From Lutjanus erythropterus (Eukaryota > Chordata > Actinopteri > Lutjaniformes > Lutjanidae): a stretch of 64,000 nucleotides of DNA. This document shows positions 47,285-59,702 of this stretch, piece by piece (positions within the stretch are counted from its first letter, which is position 1; each line of letters begins with the position of its first letter). Under the pieces are notes generated by a model. That model saw only the letters and a program-made list of their open reading frames with translations. It was not told the DNA's origin and searched no databases. A program made the translations under genes and the position numbers. The stretch lies in the NCBI GenBank assembly GCA_020091685.1, contig CM034597.1, positions 1,682,646 through 1,746,645 on the forward strand. The letters are read 5' to 3'.

Positions 47285-47985
47285 AGAGGCCAGAGTTTTA
47301 AGGTCATCACATTTTGTGAATGCAGTATCTCAAGAACACCTTAAGGAAATTTCTTTTAACTTTCTTTTCTTTTAACACAAACGACCACTTGGACTCAAGG
47401 ATGAACTGATTCAATTTTGGTGGTTAAAGGTCAAGGTTGCGGTAACCTAACTCTGAGGTCGACAACATGTGGCTCTTTTGTCCCTGTCCCCTGGCTTCCT
47501 GTTGCTTTGACCAGAAATTAAATGGAAATAACGATTATTATTTTAAGATTTTGATTTTCTCATTGTTGCAAGACTACAGTTAAACTTTTCCTCCTATTCT
47601 AAAAATGTGTAGCCTATTCACCAGAAAAAAAAAAAAAAAGTTTTAATATTTTGAAAATTAAATATGTAGCTCAGACTAGATCTACAGCTCTGCGCCTTTT
47701 CCTCTATATCTTGCTGTTTGCTACACTTATGTTTCCCTAGGCTAGCTATGGACACTAAAAAGCGTCAGAGGAAAATAAGGAATTTAATACTTGCAGCTCC
47801 AGAAAAATCTTTAGTTTTCTTTTTTGGCTCTTGTGATGGCAAAGGTTGCTAACCCCTGACCTAACACATTTTTGGCTGTAGCTTAAGAATTCAGGTGCTA
47901 ATTATGACAAAGTTACACATAAATATCTAATAGGATAAATGAGGTTCACTGTGACATCATAATGTTCAGCTCTCTATCAGTCCTA
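47285..47985. mobile_element. old interspersed repeat, split by a hAT MITE
   Basis: CTCAAGAACACCTTAAGGAAATTTCTT and CACTTGGACTCAAGGATGAACTGATT on the left continue at 47873 as TTGGCTGTAGCTTAAGAATTC, CTAATAGGATAAATGAGG and GTGACATCATAATGTTC. In teleosts I know this as one continuous, abundant sequence. The 406 bases between are a later insertion. I cannot place the family. Confidence 0.55.
47453..47858. mobile_element. hAT-type MITE with 8-bp duplication
   Basis: The left end CTGAGGTCGACAAC, then ATGTGGCTCTTTTG, and the right end CAAAGGTTGCTAACCCCTG are inverted, as in the teleost CAGGGGTTGGCAACC family. Flanks ACCTAACT (47445-47452) and ACCTAACA (47859-47866) match at 7 of 8. A poly-A run lies at about 47624-47639. 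Confidence 0.8.
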
Positions 47986-48349
47986 TGTCCTCCTCTGTAA
48001 AAATAGTCTCTATGTGAAGACAGCATGTTTCTACCTGGAAGTCATTCACTGGAATCACACATGCATAGTGAGAACTTCAATTTTGTCAAAAAATACCAAA
48101 AAAAAATAAATAAATAAATAATTTTTTTTTTTATTTTTATTTTATAAACCTTTTATTAGGTTCCTTCAAAGTTACAGGTCAATATAGTGTTAAGTTCCAT
48201 ATTAAATCCCTTCACAGTCTTCACTACAGACATTATATGAGTGTGGACAGACATGTAAACTGTAACTTGACTGGTTGGTGGAGACGAACAACTGTGAGGC
48301 AGTGATTTTACATTTTGACTGCTGTGTTTTATACGACCATTGACAGCTG

Positions 48350-48595
48350 ACTTCTCACTCTTCTTAACGGACCACTAGGGGCTGCAAGTGATCAACAACT
48401 GCTTCAGTTTGAAATCTTGTTTCAGCTTGGGGCAACACATGTGAAGATCATGTTAATATTGGTGGAGCTTTGCAAATCTCAGCTGTTTGCATCTGGTAGT
48501 CGTAGTAACATTGCAGTAGATGCTTCACCATCTGTTGCGTGGCAGCACTCTGCACTGTACTGAGTGACTTCCTCTACTTTTAATCTAAAATTGAA
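48350..48595. mobile_element. old interspersed repeat fragment
   Basis: Shares GTACTGAGTGACTTCCTCTAC and nearby words with 20180-20220, and the GGACCACTAGGGGCTGCAAG / GGACAGTAGGGGCCACAAG start with 19728-19750. Two old copies of one family seem likely, but the rest is too diverged. Confidence 0.35.
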
Positions 48596-50706
48596 ATATT
48601 GTCATTCGAGTTTTCGTTCATATTCCTGATTTTTGGTTGGAATTGGGAGTGACTATGCTTGGATATTTATTACAAAAACTGCACAGTCAATCTCCACAGC
48701 TACAACAAATCTCTATATCCCCACTTATCTAAGCCAGCTCTGAGCCAGCTCAACAGGGAACTGAAACCAATTTATTGGGCCAAATTTCTTTGACAAAACA
48801 GTAATTTTACCTCATAAAACACAGGAGTTGCTGGGCTACCACTGCCTTGTTTCACAGCAAGTAACATTAGTTCCGATCAGAACAAACATGTTAAATCACA
48901 CAATACCAGGAACTAACTGATTAATACAGCAGTAGTCCAGTAACTCCTGTGTTCTGTGAAATAAAATCATTTATTGCCATCTTTGATAGCAAAGTAAAGG
49001 GATGAAAACATTCTAGATATAGCATACATTTAAACTGATCTTTATTTGTGGTAAATATATATATTGTTACTGACGCTCTCCACAGCAGGACATTTCTTAG
49101 TTTCTGTGCTGGCCCTGCAGATGAAGATGTCAATCAAAATGTGGTCTGTCATGCTGACAGTCTGGAGAAATGGTCTAAACAGAAAAAAATTTGTTTTCAA
49201 ATAGCCATACATATTGACTTTCACTCAAATTTTTGTGGATGCTCAATGAGACACGTCACTTTGAAATCATGTATGCATTTTACTATATAAAAAAATGTTC
49301 TTGTAATTTTAGGTTACAAGCATTTGCAAATGTGTTACGAGGTATGAGCCAGCTACACGCCACGAGAACCGCTCATGTCTGAGAAGTACAGGAAAAAAAA
49401 AATAGAAAGGGAGCACACCCACAGAGAGACAGACTGTACTACACCACCCTGCCGGCTACTGGTGCTCTGGCAGAAAAAAAAATGAAATTAAAATCTTTTT
49501 GTGAGACATTAGCAAAACAAAGAGAACTTTGCTCATGTTAACATTTAGTAAAAGTCTGAGGAAACTGCTACTTCAGATCTATACATTTTGCAGGACATGA
49601 GACATATTGACAATTTCTATGAATTCAATTCATTTGTGTATGCTGTAGAAGAGAGGATCGAAGATCCGCTGAAATGAACAAACACTGGAAGCAGATGACA
49701 TCGGCTGTGTCACAACCAAAACAAGTCACAGCATTGACTGTAGGTAATGCACCATGAGTCAGACACAGCAGAGGCTGCAGGAGCTCTGAAGGAGCACAGG
49801 ATGCAAGTAACCTCTAAACTGATAACAACAAGCGAAGACGAGTCCTCCACGAAATGTTGATCAGCTGTTTCTAACTGTCACTTGACTGTCAATGTAAAGC
49901 TAAGCCTGTTATCCTGAAAACAAAGGCCCACTGCTCTGGATGATAAGTTTAGTAACTGCCTACCAAACTCCATTTACATTTTGCTCAGCTTAACAGTTAT
50001 AAACATATATGTCATTCTACAAGATTAGTAATGCTTTCTTACAACTCATAAACAGACACTCATTCGTCAAAAAATTTGCATTAATTTGAAGTTTGATTTG
50101 ATAAATGTGAAGCCGAAGTGAAATTTCAAAGGGGAACACTGCAGCTGTAGGACTCATGACACATCAAGGCGATTTTAAGATTTGTTACAGTAAATAAGAC
50201 AGATTAGTCCTTTAAGGTAGCCTGTATAGATTTTTTTTTAATAAAACAAGTTACATCAAGAATTTAATTTCACATTTAAGTGTGTTTTTCCTAGAATTTA
50301 AATTGTACATTGTCTTCTTCACAGCCTTTGTTTATTGCTGCAAGTCTTTGTGCTTTACCACCTTCAACTGTCCATCAGTGGAACTGTGTGAAACCAGATA
50401 TACTCCTGAAGCACACAAACCAAATCAGATGCAAATAAATGCAACAGGAAAACTGGTCAAAGGCAAGTGTGCAGTCTGAAAGCTAGCTAAATCTGTGCTT
50501 TTATAAATGTGTCTATTATGTAAATATCTAAAGCCCTATATATTTTTTCCACTGCCTCCTATGTTTTATACAGCGTTAGAGCTATCAGCGAGTCAAAGAC
50601 CTTTCTGAAAGTTTGTCACTAAAAGTTACTTCACACAAAGTTTTGTAATATAAACAGAGGCTATAAACATAGATTAATTGAAAATTTTAATCTTTGTAAA
50701 TTCATG
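48596..50706. other. non-coding DNA with no recognised feature
   Basis: No gene or transposon recognised. A few A runs (about 49391-49401 and 49474-49483) are present. Small open frames (48921-49290) overlap on opposite strands. Confidence 0.4.
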
Positions 50707-50714
50707 GAAGGCAG

Positions 50715-51011
50715 GAGAGCTGCAAATAATGACTATTTTCAAAGTTGATTAATCTGTTGATTATTTCCGCAATTAATTAATTAAATTAATTAAAATGTCA
50801 GAAAAATGGTGATCAGTATTTCCTGAAGCCTCCAATGTGTTGTTTTTTTAATAACTCAAAGATATTCAGTTCGATGTCATAAAGCAGTAAAGAAACCAGA
50901 AAATATTCACATTTCAGAAGCTGGAATCTTAAAAAACAAACAAAAAAAACCTCTGCTAGCTGGTGATTAATCTAACAGTCAATTCATAATGAATTTATCG
51001 TTGCAGATCTA
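50715..51011. mobile_element. hAT-type MITE, 297 bp, exact duplication GAAGGCAG
   Basis: The left end GAGAGCTGCAAATAATG and right end TCGTTGCAGATCTA are inverted. Flanks GAAGGCAG (50707-50714 and 51012-51019) match perfectly. Inside, GATTAATCTGTTGATTATTTCC and AACTCAAAGATATTCAG belong to a teleost AT-rich family also present at 53982-54253, 55156-55370 and twice at 61777-62422. Confidence 0.9.
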
Positions 51012-51488
51012 GAAGGCAGTGTGAGATTTCTGAATGAAGTCTGTAGGTTGTCTTCCCTCTGTTTTTCTAAGTTTTTCTTGCTTTAAAGCTGCACTGACTG
51101 TTTTATTTTTTGGTCCATTTGGGGTGAGATCAAATAAGACAAAAACACAACTTTGCCAACAGTGACATAGATGATGTCACTAGTTTAGATAGAGTAGTTT
51201 ATAAATAGACCTCTGACAGATGATGTGGACTGAGTGGGAGTTGACCTGGCTCCTTTATATGTGGTGCCTCAGACCTCCCATACGTTCAGAGGTGAATGAG
51301 TCGAGTCACTGATGATTTCCAGAGTTTCCTGCTCTGATGTAAAGTCAGTGTGCAATAACCAGCCATGGAAAAGCTGGACTCAACCTTGTTTTGTCCCCCT
51401 CCTCTGTGGCTGTTGACTCTCCCGTCATAACTTGTCACATCCCTTTTTTAAATTATTTTTTGTCTTTTTCTTTATTCACAGGGCAGCT

Positions 51489-52047
51489 TTAAGGCTCATT
51501 TATGCTCTACATTAGATCCGCGCCATTAGTTCAAGCGAGACATGACCACAAGACACAACAAAGAAGTTTTAAAAATCCAACAGTATTGTAAATGGCAATC
51601 ATTTTGCCTCTTTCTCAAGATATATATTATTCTAACCTCCTCCAGCATTGCCATATTTGCTGTTCTGACTTCTTCGGGCTTGACTCTGAGCATCAGCCTC
51701 AAGAACAGTGTCTCTCAATCCTCGTTCTTAGGGTACACTGTCCTGCTTGTTTTACATGTGTGCCTGCTCCAACATACCTGATTCAAATGATCAGCTCATC
51801 ATCAAGCCTCTGCAGAACCCTGATAAGGATCGGATCATTTGAATCAGGTGTGTTGGAGCAGGGAAACACCTAAAACATGCAGGCCAGTGGGCCATGAGGA
51901 CCAAGATTGACAAAAGCTGCCCTTGAGGATGTACTGATTTAACATCCATGCTACTCTAAAGGAAGGAAGCATACGGGCAGTGATGGGTATGTCATTTAAA
52001 ACAAATGTCTATTTTCGTACGTAAAGGGAGCATAAATGAGCCTTTAA
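51489..52047. mobile_element. TTAA MITE holding a second palindromic MITE
   Basis: The left end TTAAGGCTCATTTATGCTC and right end GAGCATAAATGAGCCTTTAA are inverted over about 20 bases. TTAA at each edge may be the target duplication. Between them sits a near-perfect palindrome (51698-51928). The 79- and 93-residue frames inside are not genes. Confidence 0.8.
51698..51928. mobile_element. palindromic MITE, arms of about 95 bp
   Basis: Left arm 51698-51793 includes CTGTCCTGCTTGTTTTACATG and CCAACATACCTGATTCAAATG. Right arm 51831-51928 gives its mirror: CATTTGAATCAGGTGTGTTGG and CTAAAACATGCAGGCCAGTG. The spacer is about 37 bp. It is a hairpin family known across teleosts; the single strand would fold strongly. 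Confidence 0.75.
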
Positions 52048-53981
52048 ATAGACAAGAAATAGGGGAGAGAGTGGGACATGCAGTAAAAAGCCACAGGGTG
52101 GAATTGAACCCATGCACACTGTACAAAAAATTGAAACTGTGAACCTATTTTCAGCCAAACAAAAGTGCTTTCTCTACAAAACATCCACATTGTGTCCCTC
52201 ACTCTGTAGAAACCTGATGTTTCGGTCTCCATGCCAACATCATTTTCGTATTTACCTGTGTTTTATCTGACCTGCACTAACCTCACATCTGTCATGAGTC
52301 TGTTTCAATCGAATAAATTCATTTAAAAGATTTAGAGTGCATCTGTTTGCCACAGGAAACACGACCTCCTCATTTCCATTCCACTTTTCACTCTGCAGGT
52401 CGCTGCAGAGCAAACCATCCGGCTCTCTGCCATGATTGACAGCTCTGAGACACCTCGCGATGACTCCTCTACCTCTGTCATGTTTCGTCTCTTTCTCTGT
52501 CTCCTTTCCTTTTCCCTTTGATGCTCTTTGTCTTTCTAGCATACATGTATGCCTCTCCTTAACCTCCCCAGGGACCTCTCTATCCCTCTAGCCCTTGGAA
52601 ACTAAAGGATTGCACGCAATAAAAAGCCTGCAGAATGAGAATATATATTTATATATAACTTCTGCTTTCTCTTTATTCTTCCGCCTCCTTTAGGTTTGCT
52701 GCAAAGGCATCAGAGACACACTGCTGAAGCCCCCTACTGACTGACAGCTCCAGAGCCTATTATGCCAAGTTTTTGTAAGCCATCGCACCTTGTGACCTTC
52801 TGTCTTGATACAGAAATGCACTGGAAGCATCAGAAGTGCACATTTTCACATATATCAGTTGTTTGAGTGTCCAGTGCCTTGAGGCAATGCTTAGATCCTA
52901 GTTTAATTTTGGGAGCATTAAAAAAAAAACAGAAAAGCATGTCTGTTTTTATGTTGCAAAAGCAGCACTGTTTCTGTTTTTTCCAGATGATGCTGTCGAT
53001 CTGCTCTTTAATTTGCAGTCACACTGTTGTGGTTTACACTTTTTAAAGTTTGATACTTCTTTTAACTGTTGGATCAGGACTTCTGCTAGATTAATTGTTA
53101 GATCAAGTCATTCCATCTCAAAACATTCTTTCATGGCAAATGTAACACCCACATAACAGTGGCAGAGTGAAAATGTTGGAGCTGTTGTGTTTCTCAGAAC
53201 TGTTGATCGAAAGGTGCTGCCAGTTTATTGGTTACTCCAAAAATCTGTGTGTAAATTCTGCACAGCAGCCATAATATTGGCGAAATGTTTTCAGCTTTAG
53301 GCTGATTATTCACTAACCATTAATGCGGTGGCTTCAATCAATCTGAACACAGTTTCACTGACTTTGAAAGCAGGGATGGAACTACTATCCTCCACTGTGG
53401 TACAAAACCACAGCACTGATGTGTTTTTAATGGAGCTCTATGGCACAGAGGAAGAAGATTTATCAGGCTTTGCATATTCACTCAATACTTTTTCATAGGA
53501 CACATTCATTACTTGTTTTCATGGGATTTATTTAATTCAGAAAATACTGAATATCAGCCTCCACCCAGTTCCCAGCTTATTTTGTGCAGCCAGCAAAAAC
53601 CAAGACAGTCTAACACAAGAGTTCTGTATCATGAAGGTTTATCGTGCTGTTAAACTGTTGCATTATGGAAAGAAGTTTGTCTGTTATTTAGCCTGTCATC
53701 AATACAAATAGGGTGGACAAAATAACAGAAACACATCACAAGTTGTAAATAATGCAGTGTAATTCACCACAAACTGTAGCCTCCAAAAAGATCAGAAAGT
53801 TTCTAAAACAGTCTGATCAGCTAAAAAAATCAAAGCAGCTGTTAAAAGCACAGCCCTGTCAGCTGGTTTTAGTGATTTGGAAGTGAAAAGATGTGCAGAC
53901 ATCTGTTAAAACTCTATTTCAAGACAATCCGTTGATATGGGATGCTTATGGTGAGGGGAAGATTGTGGACACAGTAAAAAT
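52048..53981. other. non-coding DNA with pyrimidine-rich stretch
   Basis: A pyrimidine-rich segment at 52460-52600 (CTCTTTCTCTGTCTCCTTTCC) resembles intron polypyrimidine DNA, but no exon follows that I can defend. A phrase GGGTGGACAAAATAACAGAAACAC at 53711 matches a known teleost repeat, too short to place. Confidence 0.4.
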
Positions 53982-54253
53982 TAGGGCTGCAATTAAGTTT
54001 TTTATTAGTTTGCTTTAGTTCAATTTATTTTCATTATCAATTAATGGGCTGATTATTTTCCACAATTTCACAAAATTGTGAAAACTGCTTCTCATATCCA
54101 GCTAACTGTCCAAAATCCAAACACTCTTCATTCACTCTCATAAATGATGAAGAAAAGCAACAAATTCTTACATCTAAAAGCTGACACCAGCAAATATTCA
54201 ACATTTCTAATTGAAATGATGAATTAATTGATTGACTACTTGCTGCAGCTCTA
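53982..54253. mobile_element. hAT-type MITE, 272 bp, exact duplication GTAAAAAT
   Basis: The left end TAGGGCTGCAATTAAG and right end TTGCTGCAGCTCTA are inverted. Flanks GTAAAAAT (53974-53981, 54254-54261) match perfectly. It is the same family as 50715-51011, but more diverged inside. Confidence 0.9.
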
Positions 54254-54261
54254 GTAAAAAT

Positions 54262-55155
54262 ATGTTTAAGTTATAGTGAAGACATCTAAAAGTCTTGGTT
54301 AAGCTTAGGGAAGAGATGCCTCATCTCCTACACATATTTTTTGTCAAAAGTTGTACAAAAGGTTTTAAAAGGTAAAATCAGCTCAAAAATGTCTCAACAA
54401 ATGAGCCCATAGAAAAGTATTGCAGCAGTGACCAGTTGCACCATAAATGTAAATCTGGAGCATGATGACACAGAATTGTCTCAAAGTTTTAAAAATAAAA
54501 TACCAGTATTTGGCCCCATATATCAGCCTCAATGCGAGACTGAAGACCCTCGTCTTCTGAACCTCGACAACATCATACATCTCTACCTGACACTCTCCTC
54601 AGCTCCTGTCTCCTCACTTCTCTTATCGTACCCCCTTGCACGCCACTCGTGCTTTCTTCACCTTCCTCTCCAGGGACTTTCACTGCCTCTCAGTCTGTTT
54701 GCGTCCCATCCATCGTTACCATCTTCTCCCTACGTCTTACCCGCCTTCCCCCTCTCGGGTGACTTGTGTGTCAGGGCTGACAGAGATATTCTGTACCTGT
54801 CCTATCTGGTCCTGTGGGAGAATTGGTGTGTGACGTTGACCGGGATGATGGACGGCGAGGCCTGGAAATCCAACACCTGAGGAGGGAAGGAGGCTGTCCT
54901 GTCCTGTGTGGAGAAAGGAGACATGTTGACAGTACTGTCCTCATCCTTTAACGTAGAGGATCAGCCTATAAAGAACTTGAGATCATATGCAAGAAGATTA
55001 TATTTGCACGTAAATTAAATGTAATCTTGATTCAAGCAATAATGTTGTTTCTTTTGATATCATCAGAATGTAGGAAGTAACTAATTACCAACACTTTGTT
55101 ACAATACTTAAGTAGTAGAAAACTTAGTTTTTATATTATATACAAGGTCAATGCA
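54262..55155. other. unclassified DNA with one unrecognised open frame
   Basis: A + strand frame at 54428-54880 (150 residues) crosses a pyrimidine-rich run and ends LSYLVLWENWCVTLTGMMDG plus nine residues. It matches no family I know. Its start has no good context, it has no relative in the window, and half of it is low-complexity. I do not call it a gene. At 55076-55110 a short AACTAATTACCAACACTTTG resembles an old hAT piece. Confidence 0.3.
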
Positions 55156-55370
55156 TAGATGTGAATTTGCATCTTTTAATCAGTTTGAAAAATTTAAGAA
55201 AAAAGTCAAAATTCTGTGATTTCAGCTTCTTAAATATGAATCTGTCAGTCTTCATGGACTTTGCGAAACATGGATTGACATTTTACATCTCAATACAACA
55301 GCTATTAATTGATTGAGAAAATAATCAACCAATTAATAAACTATGAAAATAATCATCAATTGCAGGTCTA
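55156..55370 (-). mobile_element. MITE of the TAGRGCTGCAA family, truncated
   Basis: The right end ATTGCAGGTCTA is the complement of the family start. GTCAAAATTCTGTGATTTCAGC and CTATTAATTGATTGAGAAAATAATC match the other copies on the minus strand. No duplication was found, and the left end is approximate. Confidence 0.65.
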
Positions 55371-57717
55371 ATTCACAATATACTTCATATCCATCTTGCA
55401 AAGGCAATTAATATGCTATTATCATAATATCAGTGGCATAAAAAGGTCTAAAAATTATAATATTGTTTATCACAATTATTTCTGAGACAATATATCATCC
55501 AACACAGGTAGTTATTGTGACAGACCTGCATATAATGCAACCATGCATTTACCATTTTCACAGTCTATTAACAGGAGGTATATATATACACACCTCAAAC
55601 ACATTTTCATAGCAGATTAAAAACAGCAAAGACATTCATAAAACCAGTGTGCTATTACATAATCTTTGCTGTGACCCAAGAAGGTGCAATCCTCAACAGA
55701 AAATACAAGAGAACACTATCACTTTAGTAAATCAAACATGGCACAAAGTAAATAATGTGTATGTCACTCGGTATTGGTTTACAGTCACTGATGATCAACA
55801 CATGAGCCAGTTCTATGAAAATCTTTTGCATTACCTCAAAGGCCGAGGTCAGCAGAGGCCGAGGTTCAGGCCACAGATCACTCTGAACAAATGCAAATAA
55901 GGCAGGAGAAAAAGAACGCTGACAGAAAAATCACTGATCAACTGAATGTAATGTTAATGCTGCTATTTCTAACATGACAACTGCACATTAATCAGGTAAA
56001 CTTCATCCAGCAGATTTAAACATGATGCTGTCTGTCTGGAGATTACTTCAATTTTTGGCCAAATCATAAAGTAAAATGAAGGTAAGTGATTTAAGATTTT
56101 CCATGATAAATTGATAAATATAATATAATATTTAAAGTGTCTGCAGTAGATTCATCATTATTTTAGTGTGTGGATGACACACTGTGTAAATTTAAAGTGT
56201 AAATATGACCTGAGACAAATGGGAAAAAAATGTCTCTGCCTCATCAGGTTCCTGTGACAGTGTGATGCATACAACTTGTGCTGTTGTTACATTACATGAC
56301 ATTTCTACATTATACAGCTTTGTTCTGTGATATTATAACTGTACAGCTCAGAAACTTTTCATTATTTTCATCTTCCCTCAGTTTGTAATCTCTATCACTC
56401 TTAAAGAATTTAGTTAGGAAAAGAATTATTTAAAGAGGGGCAGCCTATTTAAACTGAAACTCAGAATATAACTTGTTCCTGACCAGGTTATGAGTTCAGC
56501 ATCAGTTACTTTGGAAATCTAGCCAGCATACCTCACTAGCAGATTAAATCTTACTTCATAGTACAGTCCTCAATTCATCACTTGAAGCATGTTCTTCAAG
56601 AACATACATCCCAATAGTGGTGTGTTCAATGACCTCAAATCAAGCTAGGTATGCAAGACCTATTAACCAAAAAATAAATAAATATTAAGTTTACGGCAAC
56701 ACCTAACAATTATATTTTTATTATTCAATTATATAACAATTCATTTACCTAAAATAAATATCAAAAACATGTCTCAATAAAATTTCAACAGTTTATTCAA
56801 ATCTAATCCTGTAAAATAGACACAAAGAACCTTAGAATAATGATAATAGTGGCATATTTTAAAATTAGTCTAATTCCCACTCTATTTCATATTTTGTCAA
56901 ATCAGAAAAATATTGGTCCTCAAATTCTAAAGGAGCTGTGATGCACATTAATTTAATAACTAATCAACATGTGATGAACTTCACAATCAGTATTTTGACT
57001 TAAAATTAAACTGGTTATGACATGGAATTATTTCATCACTGGAGTCATATGCAGGTAAGATTATCACTGGCTGTGACCAGATGACTCATGGTGTAAAGTT
57101 TATAGCAGCGGTGCAGACATCACTTTTTAACATGGGGTTGAAGTGAAAAATCTTAAGTGATTTCTACTGACAGAAACATGTTCTACTTGTTGATAATCTT
57201 CATGTATCAGGTGTTTGGGTGCTGACAGACAGTAAACTGCTCCTGTGTTTCCTGCAGGAGGACAGGTTGCTCGGTGCTTCACTTCCAGCACTCGTGCCGA
57301 ACAACCGTCCTGCTGTGATAATTTCTCGTATCCACTTTCATGACAGGGGGACACGACACCTGTATCACCTACATCAGCAATTTGAGCAACGACTGTTTTG
57401 AACCTCCCTGTCCTTCCCTCTTTTGGAATGGCCTCATCAAGTTGTCAAGAGTGGAGATCCAGTTGAGACAGGAACTTGGACTGAAGCAGAATGGTCGTGA
57501 TTCTCTAGTATTTAGCGTTGATCTAAAAAACAATCAACAACTGGGAGAAAGTCACCATTACACATCGAGCAGACCAGTACAGTCTAGAATGGAGATAAAG
57601 CACAGATAAATAATATACAATCAGGCATATTAGCAGCTAGGCTGCTTAATTCTTTGTGTGTGTGAAGAGAGTGGATAAGGAAACTGCCTGCAGGTAACTT
57701 TACCACTGATCAGAGAT
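55371..57717. other. non-coding DNA with no recognised feature
   Basis: AT-rich. Short frames such as 55649-55900 and 57340-57609 show no domain. No exon or transposon end was recognised. Confidence 0.4.
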
Positions 57718-57775
57718 CTTAGAAGTGTTTAGATCCTTTAATTAAGTAAAAGCAAAAATTCTGCTGTCTAAAAAT

Positions 57776-58843
57776 TAGGGCTGGGGCAATTCATTGAGGT
57801 AATCAACATCATTGATTACAAAAATATGTCAATTTCCATATCCTGCATCAACATGTCTCTATGAACAGCTGCACCCCGTCAGAGCATGGATTCACCCGGA
57901 GAACAAGCTGCAGAGAGACAATCACGACAATCATCTAAAGTGTGGAAGTATTTCAGACAGAGACAACAGTTTGTTTCTCTTTAGCTCCACAAACTGGACG
58001 TGATTTATCATAACAGTTCAAACTGCTCCACAAGAGTGCTGGAGATGAGGCACTGAGCGACCTGTCCTCCTCCTGCAGCTGCAGCAGCAACATAATCCTG
58101 TTTACTTATCAGCAACCAAAGATGAAATATGAGGATTATCAACACGTGGGATATGTTTCTGTCAGTAGAAGTCACGATAGATAGATTTTCTTGAAGTTTC
58201 TTCATCACTCCATGACGTCACGTTAAAAGTGATGCCTGCACCGCGTTGTTAACTTCACACCATGAGGCATCTTACGCCATTATTCAGCTGTTCTGTACTT
58301 TCTGTTCACTTCATCAGCCATGTATGAGACAGAAATGGCTAGAACTAATGTTACAGACTGTTTGTAATTCATTTCAGTCAGCAGAAAAATGACAAAAAGT
58401 ATTTTCTTTGGGTCACACTGATGCAAAAATACACCACCAGTGATCATCTGCATATGACCCCAGTGATAAAATAACTCTTATTCTTCAGGTCACTGAATGG
58501 TTGACAGTGATTAGTGATTAAATTAATATGCATCACATATTAATTTCCTTTTGAATTTAAGGTCCAGTATTTTTCTGATTAGGCATCTAGCATGGCGATC
58601 AGACTAACTTTAAAATATGTCATTATTCTAATGTGCTTTATGTGCCTGTTTTCTCAGGATTAAGATTGAAGAGAATATTGAAATATTAATTAGGCAAGTT
58701 TTTGATAGGTATTTTAAGTAAATTAAATGTTACATATTTGAATAATTTAAAAAAATGTTAGATTAATCAATACATTAATTGATAGATTAATCGAAAAAAC
58801 TGTCAATATATTAATCATTTAAAAATTAATCATTAGGTGCATA
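57776..58843 (+). mobile_element. hAT-type element, exact duplication CTAAAAAT
   Basis: The flanks CTAAAAAT (57768-57775 and 58844-58851) match perfectly. The left end TAGGGCTGGGGCAATTC and right end TAATCATTAGGTGCATA are poor inverses, so the TIRs have decayed; AATTAATC-rich motifs lie inside the right end. The interior holds a BED-finger start (57886-57984). The rest of the body (about 58000-58560) has no recognised coding sequence. Confidence 0.75.
57886..57984 (+). pseudogene. BED-finger N-terminal stub (hAT)
   Basis: A 32-residue frame begins MDSPGEQAAERQSRQSSKVW and continues KYFRQRQQFVSL, then TAG. SSKVWKYF is the usual aromatic opening of a BED zinc finger in hAT transposases. The cysteine pair and histidines that should follow are absent because the frame stops. 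A different frame in this region (57812-58003) is longer but has no such motif. It is a broken remnant. Confidence 0.5.
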
Positions 58844-59094
58844 CTAAAAATATTTCATTACAAGTAAAAGGTCTTGAATTTAAAATAAAAGTAACTAAAG
58901 TAAAGTATCAAGTAAAGTATCAAAAGTAAAAATACTAAGTGTTCAGATTGACTTCTTTTAGAGTGTTACAGTATGTTCATTTTATTCAGTAACAAATAAA
59001 TGTAAAAGTATTTCAGTGCTGTAGTCCAATGTGTAGCCAATTTTAGAAACTTTACTGAATCCTGGTTGTTTGTGATAATACACCATGTTAATAC

Positions 59095-59420
59095 TGTATA
59101 CCTTTAACACAAAGTGCATGGCATTTTTTAAAAAGAAAAGTGCAGCAAATGGGTGAGAGGGGCTGCCACCAGCCACAGCTGCAGCCCTGACTGGAGGCAC
59201 GTGCTGCGTATCACCTTGGAGGCAATGGTTGACTGACATTGCACATGAATATAATATTGAATATAATACTGCATGAATTGACATTGAACGTGAATATAAT
59301 ATTGATAAAATTTTAATCGACTAGTATTTCTGACGCTGATAAGTGAGGGTGAGGATGTAGTCCGCACCCAGAGCAGCTAAGCTTGGGGAATCCCCACAAG
59401 AGGCCGGCTGACAGCTCCTG
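59095..59420. mobile_element. old hAT-type fragment with internal tandem
   Basis: TTGACTGACATTGCACATGAATATAATATTGA and TTGACATTGAACGTGAATATAATATTGA form an imperfect direct repeat of about 52 bp (59229-59305). GACTAGTATTTCTGACGCTGA links it to 30227-30835. No ends remain. Confidence 0.4.
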
Positions 59421-59702
59421 TCCAACAGTGAATACGCAAAAGCACATTTACACAAAAAGCCAGCCTGTTGCCTGATGTCCCCTACTTGAACACGGACATA
59501 ATTCAGTATACTTACTTTTTCAGTAATTCAGTCTTCACTGAGGGAGAGGTATGGCTGCAGAAACAATCTTCCACATTTTTGCGGGCCTGGTGTTGTTTTA
59601 CCGCCGTTGGCATTGACGCATTAGCCCCGCCCTCTGATCCATAGAGCCAATGACATTTCCTGGCACCTTTTTTCATATATTCCAAACTCAGTTACTTCAC
59701 TG

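Larger units (their letters stand above)
57718..58965. mobile_element. AAGTA-rich repeat, split by a hAT insertion
   Basis: GTTTAGATCCTTTAATTAAGTAAAAGC (57728-57754) and, on the other side of the insertion, TTACAAGTAAAAGGTCTTG and ATCAAAAGTAAAAATACTAAG (58858-58940) read as one repeat once the insertion at 57776-58843 is removed. Confidence 0.65.

Noticed and set aside
54428-54880. 150-residue open frame on the + strand as a possible gene
   Set aside because: It runs through pyrimidine-rich, low-complexity DNA, has no known domain, no supported splice sites and no conserved start. I describe it only inside the 54262-55155 entry.
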